A DNA stretch of 64,000 nt from JAJYSO01 sp964495935 (GCA_964495935.1 CAZBXQ010000011.1:1-64000); one strand, 5' to 3'; shown: positions 16,229-25,865, numbered from the stretch's first letter. Numbers and translations are program-made. The notes: generated by a model not told the origin, from the sequence alone.

Positions 16229-17533
16229 CTACTTCTTCCGCATATAGATACTTATGGGAACTCCTTGAAAATTAAAATTCTTTCGCAGTTGATTTTCCAA
16301 AAACCGTTTATAGGGCTCTTTGACATACTGTGGCAAATTGCAGAAGAAAGCAAATTGAGGTTGTGGAGTGGGCAGTTGCATGATAAACTTAATTTTGACA
16401 TATTTCCCTTTATAGGCCGGCGGTGGAAATTTTTGAATCTGAGGAAGCAAAACATCGTTCAGTTTTCGAGTTTTGATCTTTTGTGAGCGATTTTTATAGA
16501 CTTGTACAGCGGTCTCAATCGCCTTATAGATACGTTGCTTTTCTTTAACCGATACAAACACAATGGGAACATCGGTAAAAGGTTCTAACTCCCGTTGAAT
16601 TTCCGTTTTAAACCGTTTTAGCGTATTGGTTTCTTTCTCCACCAAATCCCATTTATTAATTAAAACAACAACTCCCTTCCGGTTTCGCTGAATCAGCCAG
16701 AATATATTCTTCACCTGTTTGTCAAAACCCCGGGTTGCATCCATCATAAGCAGGCAGACATCCGAGTTTTCAATGGCCCGAACACTGCGCATCACCGAAT
16801 AAAACTCAAGATCTTCCTTAACCTTCGCCTTCCGACGGATGCCTGCGGTATCTACTAAATTAAATTCAAATCCAAAACGGCTATACGTCGTGTCCATCGC
16901 ATCCCGGGTAGTTCCCGCAACATCGGTGACAATATATCGATCCTCTCCGATCAAGGTATTGATAAAAGAAGATTTCCCCGCATTCGGTCGTCCTACAACG
17001 GCAAATCGCGGAAGATCCCGCTCCAGGTTTACTTTTCTCTCCGGAAAGGCCTTTACCACCGCATCCAGCAAATCCCCCGTTCCACTTCCATTGGTACCGG
17101 CAATGGGATAATATTCCCCCAGCCCCAATCCATAAAACTCTACGGCTTCTTCTCTTAATTTTGGATTATCCACCTTATTGACCACTAAAAATACCGGTTT
17201 TTTGACCCGACGAAGTAATTTTGCAACTTCCTCGTCCATCGGGGTAATTCCGCTATGAGCCTCGACCATAAAAAGGATTACATCGGCTTCTTCGATGGCC
17301 AACTGAACTTGTTTATCAATTTCGGCCTCAAAGATATCATCACTGCCCACCACATATCCACCGGTATCAATAACTGAAAAGTCATAGCCATTCCAATCCG
17401 ATTTTCCATAATGCCGGTCCCGGGTCACTCCACTAACCGCATCCACAATGGCTTCGCGACGCTCTATCAAACGGTTAAAAAGCGTGGATTTTCCCACATT
17501 GGGGCGTCCCACAATGGCAACAAAATTACTCAT
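16229..17533 (-). CDS. der: Ribosome biogenesis GTPase Der (EngA)
   Basis: 434 residues with two GTPase domains in tandem and a C-terminal KH-like domain. The first P-loop is GRPNVGKS (residues 9-16) and the second GRPNAGKS (about 183-190). Each is followed by DTGG or DTAG switch motifs and NKVD or NKWD specificity motifs. Der acts in 50S subunit assembly and is usually essential. It converges with the ompH cluster. Confidence 0.97.
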   Translation of the reverse strand: MSNFVAIVGRPNVGKSTLFNRLIERREAIVDAVSGVTRDRHYGKSDWNGYDFSVIDTGGYVVGSDDIFEAEIDKQVQLAIEEADVILFMVEAHSGITPMDEEVAKLLRRVKKPVFLVVNKVDNPKLREEAVEFYGLGLGEYYPIAGTNGSGTGDLLDAVVKAFPERKVNLERDLPRFAVVGRPNAGKSSFINTLIGEDRYIVTDVAGTTRDAMDTTYSRFGFEFNLVDTAGIRRKAKVKEDLEFYSVMRSVRAIENSDVCLLMMDATRGFDKQVKNIFWLIQRNRKGVVVLINKWDLVEKETNTLKRFKTEIQRELEPFTDVPIVFVSVKEKQRIYKAIETAVQVYKNRSQKIKTRKLNDVLLPQIQKFPPPAYKGKYVKIKFIMQLPTPQPQFAFFCNLPQYVKEPYKRFLENQLRKNFNFQGVPISIYMRKK

Positions 17534-17596
17534 GCGAATTGAAATTTGAGGCCTTCGATCGGGCTCGCGGCCATGATTTTATGCTGTAAAAATAAT

Positions 17597-18571
17597 TTAA
17601 TTCTTGCGAATCATCAATTTCTTACCAAAATCCTTTAGTATCAATTTTTTGTCGTCGGGAAGATCAATGGCCTCAAGCACCCGAAAGGCCTCCTGAGTAT
17701 AGGATTCTATTTTATGTTGTGTGAACTCGGCAACTCCCAATTTTTTAAAGAGTTGTGTCACCCGGATAATCTTTTCTTTATTTTCTTCTCGTTTATGCGT
17801 ATATAGATGGTGTAACTCTTCTTTTTCTTGAGCATTTGCTTCCTTCAAAGCCGTCAGGTATAAAAAGGTCTTTTTATTTTCAATGATATCCCCTCCTATT
17901 TGTTTCCCAAAAGCCTCATACTCTCCATAGACGTCGAGGTAATCATCCATTAATTGGAAGGCCAACCCCAAAAGGCATCCATACCGGTGAATATCTCTTC
18001 TCGATTTTTCATCGGCCTGTGCCACAATCGCTCCCATCTCCATCGCAGCCCCTACCAAAACCGCTGTTTTATACTCGATCATTCGAATATAATCCTCGAT
18101 TTCCACATCGTTGCGTTCTTCATAATCCACATCATATTGTTGCCCTTCACAAACTTTAATAGCCGTACGGGAGAAAAGCTTGGCCAGTTCATTAAACGTC
18201 TTTAAATTATAATTTTCAAAGAGTTGATAAGCATTAATCAGCATGGCATCGCCTGAAAGAATGGCCGTATTGACATTCCATTTTTCATGGATACTGGGTT
18301 TTCCCCGTCGTACGGGAGCATCATCCATAATATCGTCATGTACCAATGAAAAATTGTGAAAGATCTCAATAGCCAATGCTGCATCCAAAGCTTTCTTGTA
18401 GGGGCAGCCAAACAGCTCTGCAGTCATCAATACCGAAACCGGACGCAGCCGTTTCCCCCCAATATTTAGAATATAAACCATGGGATCATAGAGATTCCGG
18501 GGCTCGCGAACTTCGATTTGTTCATTCAAATAATTCAGGAATTTTTCCCGATAGAATGCAATGGAATTCAT
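17597..18571 (-). CDS. Long-chain polyprenyl diphosphate synthase
   Basis: 324 residues, a trans-prenyltransferase with both aspartate-rich motifs: LVHDDIMDDAPVRRG (DDIMD at 79-83) and FQLMDDYLDVYG (near 215). GGKRLRP near residue 38 binds isopentenyl diphosphate. It probably makes the side chain of menaquinone, as single copies do in Flavobacteriia, but chain length cannot be read from sequence with certainty. It lies 63 bases upstream of der on the same strand. Confidence 0.93.
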   Translation of the reverse strand: MNSIAFYREKFLNYLNEQIEVREPRNLYDPMVYILNIGGKRLRPVSVLMTAELFGCPYKKALDAALAIEIFHNFSLVHDDIMDDAPVRRGKPSIHEKWNVNTAILSGDAMLINAYQLFENYNLKTFNELAKLFSRTAIKVCEGQQYDVDYEERNDVEIEDYIRMIEYKTAVLVGAAMEMGAIVAQADEKSRRDIHRYGCLLGLAFQLMDDYLDVYGEYEAFGKQIGGDIIENKKTFLYLTALKEANAQEKEELHHLYTHKREENKEKIIRVTQLFKKLGVAEFTQHKIESYTQEAFRVLEAIDLPDDKKLILKDFGKKLMIRKN

Positions 18572-18757
18572 TTTAAAAATTTTAAGCGAATATACTTTAA
18601 AAATTAAGGTGGGCGATATATATCCTTAGTAAAAACAGGCTTTTAGACAAAAACTTAATCTACGACAAGAGGTTCCCGCTCCCCGACCTTCTCGTTTTCC
18701 AAAAGTACGGATAGAAATCCCGTTTACCCGACCGCAAAAATGTGTTTATCGCTTATT

Positions 18758-19408
18758 TTATTGAATTTTACCATCGACCATGGTCAATTTCCGATCGACC
18801 ATTTCTGCCAGCTCTTCATTGTGGGTGACAATGACAAAGGTCTGTCCGAACTCTTCGCGCAATTTAAAGAACAACTGATGTAAATGCTCTGCCGATTCCG
18901 AATCTAAATTACCCGATGGTTCATCGGCCAGGATGATTTCCGGATCATTAATTAATGCCCGGGCAACCGCTACACGCTGTTGCTCCCCCCCGCTCAATGC
19001 TGAAGGTTTATGCAGGGCCCGATCAGAAAGTCCCAGAAAATCCAACAACTTATAAGCTTTTGCCTCTGCCTCTTTTTTGGGTACATTTTTAATAAAGGCC
19101 GGAATACATACATTTTCAACCGCATTGAATTCCGGCAGAAGTTGATGAAATTGAAAAACGAATCCAATATGATTATTCCGAAAACGCGTCAGTTCTTTTT
19201 TAGAGAGTTTATAAATATTCTCTCCCCGAAGGAACAAATCTCCGGAAGTAGGAAAATCCAAGGTCCCCAGGATCTGTAGCAAGGTTGTTTTTCCGGCTCC
19301 CGAGGCCCCTACGATAGAGACAATTTCACTTTTCCTAATGTGTAATTCCACATCGTTTAAAACATGTAGATTACCAAAATATTTATGAAGGTTACTGACT
19401 TCGATCAT
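18758..19408 (-). CDS. lolD: ABC transporter ATPase, LolD-like
   Basis: 216 residues from ATG 19406-19408. The longer frame begins at a TTG that is part of the upstream promoter box. Walker A is GASGAGKTT, the Q-loop VFQFHQLLPEF, the signature LSGGEQQRVAVARAL, and Walker B ILADEPSG followed by NLDS and THN. The LLPEF and DEPSGNLD features are those of the LolD/MacB family. LolD drives release of outer-membrane lipoproteins through LolCE, whose genes are not in the window. Confidence 0.88.
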   Translation of the reverse strand: MIEVSNLHKYFGNLHVLNDVELHIRKSEIVSIVGASGAGKTTLLQILGTLDFPTSGDLFLRGENIYKLSKKELTRFRNNHIGFVFQFHQLLPEFNAVENVCIPAFIKNVPKKEAEAKAYKLLDFLGLSDRALHKPSALSGGEQQRVAVARALINDPEIILADEPSGNLDSESAEHLHQLFFKLREEFGQTFVIVTHNEELAEMVDRKLTMVDGKIQ

Positions 19409-19414
19409 AGTTGC

Positions 19415-19422
19415 CAAAAATA
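19415..19422 (-). promoter_or_regulatory. -7 box directly before lolD
   Basis: TATTTTTG on the minus strand is separated from the lolD ATG by only six bases. If used, the transcript would have almost no leader. Confidence 0.4.
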
Positions 19423-19527
19423 AGCTATTTCATAGTAACGACCTGCACTTCTTCCCAAAATGATCCTAAGAAATGGATTCTTGTGGATGAATTCTTTTCA
19501 AAAATTTTTAATTTTGAATAAAAACAG

Positions 19528-20106
19528 ATGTCGAAGATTGAGAAGATTGAGAAGAAGACCGAGATTGCCACTTTAGCAAATGGCTGTTTTTGGTGTGCCG
19601 ATGCCGTTTATCGTCAGGTACAGGGAATTACAACTATAGCATCAGGGTTTACAGGGGGAACCGTCAAAAATCCGGGATACCGGGAAGTCGTGCGTGAATT
19701 AACCGGCCATGCAGAAGCCGTACAGCTTACTTTTGATCCTGAAATCATTAGCTTTCGCGATATATTGCTTATCTTTTTTACTACTCATGACCCCACCCAT
19801 TTAAATCGACAGGGATACGACGTGGGAACCCACTACAGGAGTGCTATTTTTTATCACAGTGAAAAACAAAAGAAAATTGCTGAAGAAGTTATCGACACCC
19901 TAAATCAATCTACTTTTGATCACAAAATTGTTACCAAAATATGCCGGGCAGGTGCTTTTTACAAAGCTGAAGAAGATCATCAGGATTTTTATCGCAAAAA
20001 TACAACTTACCCCTATTGCCAAATCATCATCAACCCGAAATTAAATAGGCTTCGTCAACACTTTGCCGATAAATTGATTTCGACAGAAAAACCCCGGTCT
20101 TTTTAA
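19528..20106 (+). CDS. msrA: Peptide methionine sulfoxide reductase MsrA
   Basis: 192 residues. The catalytic motif GCFWC lies at residues 19-23 (Cys20 nucleophile), followed by VSGFTGG-type and GHAEAVQL segments and YDVGTHYRS, all standard for MsrA. The enzyme reduces the S-form of methionine sulfoxide in proteins. A box TAATTTTG (19509-19516) precedes it by 11 bases, with a TTG 24 bases further up. That is a possible promoter with slightly long spacing. Confidence 0.96.
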   Translation: MSKIEKIEKKTEIATLANGCFWCADAVYRQVQGITTIASGFTGGTVKNPGYREVVRELTGHAEAVQLTFDPEIISFRDILLIFFTTHDPTHLNRQGYDVGTHYRSAIFYHSEKQKKIAEEVIDTLNQSTFDHKIVTKICRAGAFYKAEEDHQDFYRKNTTYPYCQIIINPKLNRLRQHFADKLISTEKPRSF

Positions 20107-20118
20107 CCGGACGCTTAT

Positions 20119-20427
20119 CTACTCATCCTCTTCGTCAACTTCAATTTCGCCCTTCGTAGATTCGGGTAAATCGACAATAGGTTCATCATAATCCTCTTTG
20201 TCATAATCGTCTTCATCAAACTCCGACATTACATCTTGTAAACGCGTACTCACTTTTACCAAATAGATACAATCTTCCGTCTTCAATTCTACAGCTTCGA
20301 TAATCTCGTTTTTGGCATTTCTAAAAGTTATAATATCATCATCGCCATACCCATCCGGGTATTTTTCGACCAATAAGGACATAATTTCCGGTGTCAATTT
20401 CTTGAAGTTAACGATAACACGTTTCAT
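20119..20427 (-). CDS. Small acidic conserved protein
   Basis: 102 residues from ATG 20425-20427 (MKRVIVNFKKLTPEIMSLLVEKYPDGYGDDDII). A longer frame would add 52 improbable residues over the promoter region. The first 75 residues look like a compact alpha/beta domain. The rest is almost entirely Asp and Glu (EFDEDDYDKEDYDEP and similar). I recognise it as a small protein conserved in Flavobacteriia next to the DUF2520 gene, divergently transcribed. Its function is unknown. Confidence 0.75.
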   Translation of the reverse strand: MKRVIVNFKKLTPEIMSLLVEKYPDGYGDDDIITFRNAKNEIIEAVELKTEDCIYLVKVSTRLQDVMSEFDEDDYDKEDYDEPIVDLPESTKGEIEVDEEDE

Positions 20428-20530
20428 AAGCCTAAAGATTTTATTATGGGGCAATAATAAATCAACTTTTTCGGTTTTAAGGCATCCTTTTCCCCTTTTT
20501 TTATAAATTTTAATTTCCCTAAAATAATGA

Positions 20531-20538
20531 TATTTTTG
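20531..20538 (+). promoter_or_regulatory. -7 box directly before the DUF2520 gene
   Basis: TATTTTTG ends only four bases before the ATG at 20543, so a transcript from it would be leaderless or nearly so. It would drive the DUF2520, KdsC-like, UbiA-like and maf genes. Confidence 0.45.
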
Positions 20539-20542
20539 TTCA

Positions 20543-21304
20543 ATGATTAAAATTGTATTATTCGGGACCGGTAATGTAGCCACTCACCTATTCAGGGCTT
20601 TTCTCAAGGCCGACAAAACAAAGGTTGTTCAGGTCTATAATCACCATCCGAATTCCCTGTTTCCTTTTCAGTCAAAAGTAGCCACCACCACGTCCATGGA
20701 CCGACTCAAAAAGGCCGATCTCTACCTCTTGGCCATTAAGGATGACCAAATCGAATCGACCATCGATCAACTTCCCGAAAACACTTCACTAATTGCCCAT
20801 ACATCCGGAACGCTTCCACTTTTAAATAACCATAAAAGAAACGGTGTTTTTTATCCCCTGCAAACATTTTCAAAAAATAAGGAAATTGACTTTTCAGAAG
20901 TCCCCGTCGCCGTGGAAGCCTCACGACCTGCAGATACAGAAATCCTACTGCAAGTGGGGCGAGCCATCAGTAAAAACGTATATAACATCACTACGCAACA
21001 ACGCAAAACACTACACTTGGCCGCCGTATTTGCCTGCAACTTTACAAATGCACTATACGGAATAGCCGAAGATCTTTGTTTAAAAAATGAGCTTTCTTTT
21101 GAGCTCCTCCATCCGCTGATTTTAGAAACTGCCAAAAAAATAAAACGCTATTCCCCCAAAACAGTGCAGACCGGACCGGCAATCCGAGGAGATCAAAAAA
21201 TCATCGATCTGCAATTACAAACCCTGAATGAGTCTCCGAATTTCAAAGAAATTTATATCTTACTCACCTCATTAATTCAAAATAACGATGCAAGAGAACT
21301 ATAA
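20543..21304 (+). CDS. DUF2520 Rossmann-fold protein
   Basis: 253 residues. An N-terminal Rossmann motif, VLFGTGNVATHL (5-16), fits NAD(P) binding. A helical C-terminal half (about 150-250) is typical of the DUF2520 family, which resembles ketopantoate or prephenate dehydrogenases. No substrate is known to me. Its 3' end overlaps the KdsC-like gene by 17 bases, so the two are translationally coupled. Confidence 0.85.
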   Translation: MIKIVLFGTGNVATHLFRAFLKADKTKVVQVYNHHPNSLFPFQSKVATTTSMDRLKKADLYLLAIKDDQIESTIDQLPENTSLIAHTSGTLPLLNNHKRNGVFYPLQTFSKNKEIDFSEVPVAVEASRPADTEILLQVGRAISKNVYNITTQQRKTLHLAAVFACNFTNALYGIAEDLCLKNELSFELLHPLILETAKKIKRYSPKTVQTGPAIRGDQKIIDLQLQTLNESPNFKEIYILLTSLIQNNDAREL

Positions 21305-21794
21305 ATTAATTTTAAAAAATATCACCACTTTTATATTTGATATTGACGGTGTTCTTACCTCCGGTCAACTTCTGGTCACTACCGACGGACAGCTTCTACG
21401 AAGTATGAACGTGCGAGACGGTTTTGCTTTTAAGCATGCCATTCAAGCCGGATACCGGATATGTGTTATCTCGGGAGGAAAAAACGAAGGGGTAAGAAAA
21501 CGACTGACCAATCTGGGCGTCAAGGATATTTATTTGGATGTTGACAAAAAAGTCGAACAATTAGATCGTATTTTAGAACAATATAAGATTGATCCTAAAA
21601 ACGTGGCGTATATGGGTGATGATATTCCCGATACCTTCCCCATGCAAAAAATCGGCCTTCCTTCCTGTCCGCAAGACGCAGAACCGGAGGTAAAAAATAT
21701 TGCCGCCTACATTTCCCATCGCAACGGAGGAGCCGGATGCGCCCGGGATTTAATAGAACAGGTAATGAAAATACAAAACCAATGGAATCAGTAG
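21288..21794 (+). CDS. KdsC-like HAD phosphatase
   Basis: 168 residues of the HAD superfamily, type C0 (no cap). Motif I is FDIDGVLTSG (near 15), with the nucleophile Asp and the acid/base Asp. Later come ISGGKNEGVRKR and the closing GDDIPD (near 108) with ASP residues for magnesium. The pattern matches KDO-8-phosphate phosphatase, but members in Flavobacteriia often occur without KDO genes, so the substrate is open. The active site is intact, unlike that of the next gene. Confidence 0.88.
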   Translation: MQENYKLILKNITTFIFDIDGVLTSGQLLVTTDGQLLRSMNVRDGFAFKHAIQAGYRICVISGGKNEGVRKRLTNLGVKDIYLDVDKKVEQLDRILEQYKIDPKNVAYMGDDIPDTFPMQKIGLPSCPQDAEPEVKNIAAYISHRNGGAGCARDLIEQVMKIQNQWNQ

Positions 21795-21819
21795 ATTTTC
21801 CAGATTGCACGCCTACCGC

Positions 21820-22737
21820 ATGATCAAGTTTTTACAGCTAATCCATGGGAAGAGTCTATTAGTGTTGACCCTTGGACTCGTTCTCATCAAATTTACGTTA
21901 TTCAATCCCTTTAGTGAAATTACCTTAAACTGGGTGGGAATGATTTATTTATGCTTAGCCATAAATACTATAGCCGGTGCCGGTTATCTGCTCGATGAAC
22001 TAACCTCACCAAGCGGCACTTTTGCCCCGGGCAAAAACGGCGTCATAAAAAGCCATCAAACTCAAAAAACAGGCTATCGTCTCTTCTTCATACTCAATAT
22101 CACCGGCGTACTTATCGGTTTTTACCTTTCAAACCTCATCGGGCGACCGGGATTTGCCGTGCTTTTTATTTTGGCTTCGGTGCTGCTCTATCTCAAAGCC
22201 TACTCTTTCCAAAAATATATTCTGCTTCGCCCCCTAACATCGGGAATATTAGTATTGCTCAGTTTTATCCTCGTTTGGTTATTTGATTTGTTCCCGGCCA
22301 CTACCGATCACAATCAAAACATCATTTCCTTTCTTTTCAATATCGTTCTTATTTATGGAGGAATTATCGGGGGGTTGCTCTTTATCCGGGAACTTATTGC
22401 CAATCAGCTCCGTATTGATCGCGACCATAAATATAAAATAAAAAGCCTGAGTCTGAGCCTGGGGCTATCCCGCACCAACAAAGTGATCTTTGCCTTAACA
22501 GCACTTTTGATTGGAGTTGTTATTTATTTCCTAATCCATTATTTATACCGTAATCTTATTTCTTTGGTTTACGTCTCATTGCTTATTCTTATTCCTCTAT
22601 TTTTCGTTTTGTACAAAATCCTCGATGCTTCCCAAAAAAAAGATTATAAGCTTGTCTTAGCGATAATGGATGGAATACTCTTCTGCTGCATCCTCTCGAT
22701 TGCTCTGTACCAAATTCAATACCTCATCAAATCATGA
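21820..22737 (+). CDS. UbiA-family membrane protein without Asp motifs
   Basis: About 305 residues from ATG 21820 (an in-frame TTG lies five codons upstream), with about eight membrane spans. It aligns along its length with the geranylgeranylglycerol-phosphate-type prenyltransferases found here in Flavobacteriia, best at IGFYLSNLIGRPGFAVLFIL and LGLSRTNK. Both metal-diphosphate motifs are gone. The usual AGY-x3-NDxxDxxxDxxNKP reads AGYLLDELTSPSGTFAPGK (54-72). The second, normally REIxKDxEDxxGD, reads RELIANQLRIDRD (190-202). The frame is intact and lies 25 bases from the KdsC-like gene and overlaps maf by 4. It is unlikely to catalyse prenyl transfer. Confidence 0.78.
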   Translation: MIKFLQLIHGKSLLVLTLGLVLIKFTLFNPFSEITLNWVGMIYLCLAINTIAGAGYLLDELTSPSGTFAPGKNGVIKSHQTQKTGYRLFFILNITGVLIGFYLSNLIGRPGFAVLFILASVLLYLKAYSFQKYILLRPLTSGILVLLSFILVWLFDLFPATTDHNQNIISFLFNIVLIYGGIIGGLLFIRELIANQLRIDRDHKYKIKSLSLSLGLSRTNKVIFALTALLIGVVIYFLIHYLYRNLISLVYVSLLILIPLFFVLYKILDASQKKDYKLVLAIMDGILFCCILSIALYQIQYLIKS

Positions 22738-23318
22738 CGCTAACCGAAAAATTAAAAGGAAGGAATATCATCCTGGGTTCCGGCTCTCCGCGACGCCGGC
22801 AATTTTTAAAAGATTTGGGGATAAGCTTTACAGTACACAAAAAGCCAATTACCGAAAACTACCCCAAAAAACTAACGCATAAGGACATCCCGGAATATCT
22901 GGCGAGATTAAAGGCTCGGCCTCATCGACCGACTTTATCTCCCAATGACCTCCTTCTTACCGCCGACACAATTGTTTGGTTGGATGGACAAGTATTACAC
23001 AAACCCCGGGATACGAAGGAAGCCTTTCAACTATTGCATCAACTTTCGGGTAAGGAACACCGGGTGATTTCATCGGTTTGCCTTACCTCGACCCAAAAAT
23101 CAATGGTCGTAACCGGAGAAACTAAAGTCTTTTTTCATACTTTAACCGATGCTGAAATCCAATTCTATATTGAGCATTACCAACCTTTTGACAAGGCCGG
23201 AGGTTATGGGATTCAGGAATGGATTGGAAAAATCGGTATCCAACGAATTGAAGGTTCTTTCTATACCGTAATGGGAATGCCGGTTGACCAAGTATATCGG
23301 GCCTTACTGAATTTTTGA
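22734..23318 (+). CDS. maf: Maf family nucleotide pyrophosphatase
   Basis: 194 residues. The N-terminal LGSGSPRRRQFLKDLG (15-30) is the Maf signature, and LLTADTIVWLDG carries the metal-binding Asp. FDKAGGYGIQEW with the catalytic region is intact. Maf proteins hydrolyse non-canonical or modified NTPs (dTTP/UTP type) and limit their use in nucleic acids. The gene overlaps the UbiA-like gene by the 4-base ATGA. Confidence 0.94.
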   Translation: MTLTEKLKGRNIILGSGSPRRRQFLKDLGISFTVHKKPITENYPKKLTHKDIPEYLARLKARPHRPTLSPNDLLLTADTIVWLDGQVLHKPRDTKEAFQLLHQLSGKEHRVISSVCLTSTQKSMVVTGETKVFFHTLTDAEIQFYIEHYQPFDKAGGYGIQEWIGKIGIQRIEGSFYTVMGMPVDQVYRALLNF

Positions 23319-23337
23319 TTGTAAAATAAAACGACTT

Positions 23338-24051
23338 ATGAATGCAATTTTAGCCAGTTCTTCTGAAATATATGGCAGTGACTACCTCGCCTACCTCCTC
23401 CCCGAGCTTGAAAAGCTTTATAAAGATATCCATACCATTCTGTTTATTCCATTTGCCCGCCCGGGGGGACAGCCTCACGACGAATACACCGAAAAGGCAA
23501 GAAAAGGCTTAAAACAACTGGGGAAAAAAGTAATCGGTCTCCATGAAACAGAGGATTACCAAACAGCCATTAAAACGGCTGAAGGGATTTTTGTAGGCGG
23601 CGGAAACACTTTTTTATTGGTGACCAAACTCTATAAATACGACCTGATCGAAGTTCTCCGAGAGGCTATTCGAAAAGGGACGCCTTATTTGGGCACCAGT
23701 GCAGGAAGTAATATTTGCGGTCTTACCATGCAAACCACCAATGATATGCCCATCGTTCATCCTCAGAGTTTTGACACCCTTGGAATCGTTCCCTTTAATT
23801 TTAATGTACATTACCGAGATCCGGAGCCTAACTCCAAACATCGTGGGGAAACCCGGGAAACCCGTATTCAGGAATTTCAAAGAATTCATCCCGTTACCGT
23901 GATAGGTCTCCGGGAGGGAAGCTGGTTACGCATTACAAAAAAGGATATTGTACTTTGTGGAAATTTGACAGCCCGGGTTTTTGATCCTCGTAAAATTCCT
24001 TTCGAGATGGATCCGCAAACCTCTCTTTTAAACGTAAAAAGAGAGAAATAA
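23338..24051 (+). CDS. pepE: Peptidase E (alpha-aspartyl dipeptidase)
   Basis: 237 residues of peptidase family S51. The catalytic serine lies in GTSAGSNI (near 121-128). GIFVGGGNTFLL and MPIVHPQSFDTLGIVPFNFNVHY supply the rest of the active site, including the conserved His. PepE cleaves Asp-X dipeptides in the cytoplasm. It begins 19 bases after maf on the same strand. Confidence 0.92.
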   Translation: MNAILASSSEIYGSDYLAYLLPELEKLYKDIHTILFIPFARPGGQPHDEYTEKARKGLKQLGKKVIGLHETEDYQTAIKTAEGIFVGGGNTFLLVTKLYKYDLIEVLREAIRKGTPYLGTSAGSNICGLTMQTTNDMPIVHPQSFDTLGIVPFNFNVHYRDPEPNSKHRGETRETRIQEFQRIHPVTVIGLREGSWLRITKKDIVLCGNLTARVFDPRKIPFEMDPQTSLLNVKREK

Positions 24052-24303
24052 CTCCTTTCTTTTTCTTATCATCCTGACCTCCGTGAGCTTCTCCTTTCAT
24101 CGAGAGGATTCACAACATCAGCCATTAACGATGTTATTCTAAAAGGAATCCAGGCTCGCAGCCGGCGTGAGAATATCCATCCTTTGTTTTTTCGTTACCC
24201 CAATTATGAGGACAACCAACGAAGGAGACACAAAACGATTCAGAGCTGCCGGTTCTGCCGTTAAATCCTTATCTTTACCTCTACCAAAAGATAATTCTTC
24301 CCT
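24052..24303. other. Intergenic region between pepE and pntA
   Basis: About 250 bases with no gene. TCATCCTGACCTCC and GAGAGGATTCACAAC recall worn intergenic repeats of this class. Nothing else is supportable. Confidence 0.25.
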
Positions 24304-25857
24304 ATGAAAATTGGAATCCCTGCCGAAATCAACCCTTCTGAATCGCGCGTTGCAGCTACCCCCAAAACAGTAAAAAAACTAATTCAACAAGGTTTCGAAG
24401 TTTGCCTTGAGCAAGGTGCCGGCCAAAAGGCCAATTTCTCAGATCGCGCATTTCAAGAAGCAGGTGCCTCGCTCTTGCCTTCAGCACCGGAAGTGTACCA
24501 ACAAGCCGATATCATCCTCAAGGTACTGGCACCCACCCCGGCAGAAATTCAAATCATGAAAGAGGGAACGGTATTACTAAGCTATCTTTGGCCCGAGCAA
24601 CACCCCGAGCTTTTAAAAAAACTGGCAGCACGTAAAATCAATGCGATCGCCATGGATGCTATCCCCCGCATATCCCGGGCTCAAAAAATGGACGTTCGCT
24701 CCTCCATGGCCAACGTTGCCGGTTATCGTTCAGTGATCGAAGGATCTTACTATTTTGGCCGGTTTTTAAATGGTCAAATCACTGCTGCCGGCAAGGTAGA
24801 TCCCGCCAAGGTGTTGGTTATCGGTGCCGGGGTCGCCGGATTAGCAGCTATCGGTACAGCAAATTCACTGGGGGCAATTGTGCGCGCCTTCGACACCCGA
24901 AAAGAGGTAGGAGAGCAAATTGAATCCATGGGTGCCGAATTCTTAACCGTAGCCGTCAATGAAGACGGATCCACTGCCTCCGGATACTCCAAGGAAATGA
25001 GTGAGGCCTTTATCGCAGCCGAGATGGAGCTCTTTATGGAACAAGCCGATGATGTCGATATTTTTATTACCACCGCCCAGATCCCGGGAAAAGAAGCCCC
25101 AAAACTCCTTTTGGATAAACATGTCAGAGCCATGAAACCCGGTTCTGTAATTGTCGATCTGGCTGCCTCTACCGGGGGAAACTGTACCCGGACTCGAAAG
25201 GGGGAGGTTTACACAACCGAAAACGGGGTCATTATTGTGGGAAAACTGGATCAACTTCCAACACAGGCCTCGCAACTATACGGAAATAACCTGTGTCACT
25301 TACTGGATGATATGGGGCAGGCCGAAAATTTTAAAATCGATATGGAAGACGATGTGGTCTCCCGAGCCATGGTCACTTATAACGGAGCCATTCACTGGCC
25401 TCCCGAGCCTCTTCCCGTTCATACGCAACCTTCGGCTCCACCGGAACAAGAGCCCGACCCCGAAGATCTTCGTAAGGCTGAGGAGGAAGCAGAAGCACAA
25501 AAGAATAAAAAAACTGCATTTTCCATGTTTCTACGACTGGTCGTGGTTGGAGTTCTCTTATTTATAATCGGTCAATTTGCCCCACCGGACTTTATGCAAC
25601 ACCTTACCGTATTCGTACTGGCCGTTTTTGTGGGCTGGCAGGTCATTTGGAATGTCACTCATGCCCTACACACTCCACTTATGGCGGTAACCAATGCCAT
25701 CAGTGGAATTATTATTGTGGGGGGGCTGCTTCAGATTACCAATAATCTTGCCGAGCCTCTCAGTATTCTGGCTGTACTTGCCATTTTTGTCGCCAGTATT
25801 AATATTGTAGGCGGTTTCTATGTCACTCGCAGGATGCTAAAAATGTTTAAGAAATAA
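24304..25857 (+). CDS. pntA: NAD(P) transhydrogenase subunit alpha
   Basis: 517 residues, the fused form with domain dI and membrane part. The NAD-binding domain spans about 1-375, with a Rossmann motif GAGVAGLAAIGTANSLGA (174-191). PSRAQKMDVRSSMANVAGYRS-type residues near 120-145 are the family signature. A charged linker (about 380-410) is followed by about four membrane spans to the end. With PntB it uses the proton gradient to make NADPH from NADH. It is 8 bases upstream of pntB. Confidence 0.96.
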   Translation: MKIGIPAEINPSESRVAATPKTVKKLIQQGFEVCLEQGAGQKANFSDRAFQEAGASLLPSAPEVYQQADIILKVLAPTPAEIQIMKEGTVLLSYLWPEQHPELLKKLAARKINAIAMDAIPRISRAQKMDVRSSMANVAGYRSVIEGSYYFGRFLNGQITAAGKVDPAKVLVIGAGVAGLAAIGTANSLGAIVRAFDTRKEVGEQIESMGAEFLTVAVNEDGSTASGYSKEMSEAFIAAEMELFMEQADDVDIFITTAQIPGKEAPKLLLDKHVRAMKPGSVIVDLAASTGGNCTRTRKGEVYTTENGVIIVGKLDQLPTQASQLYGNNLCHLLDDMGQAENFKIDMEDDVVSRAMVTYNGAIHWPPEPLPVHTQPSAPPEQEPDPEDLRKAEEEAEAQKNKKTAFSMFLRLVVVGVLLFIIGQFAPPDFMQHLTVFVLAVFVGWQVIWNVTHALHTPLMAVTNAISGIIIVGGLLQITNNLAEPLSILAVLAIFVASINIVGGFYVTRRMLKMFKK

Positions 25858-25865
25858 ATACAACC

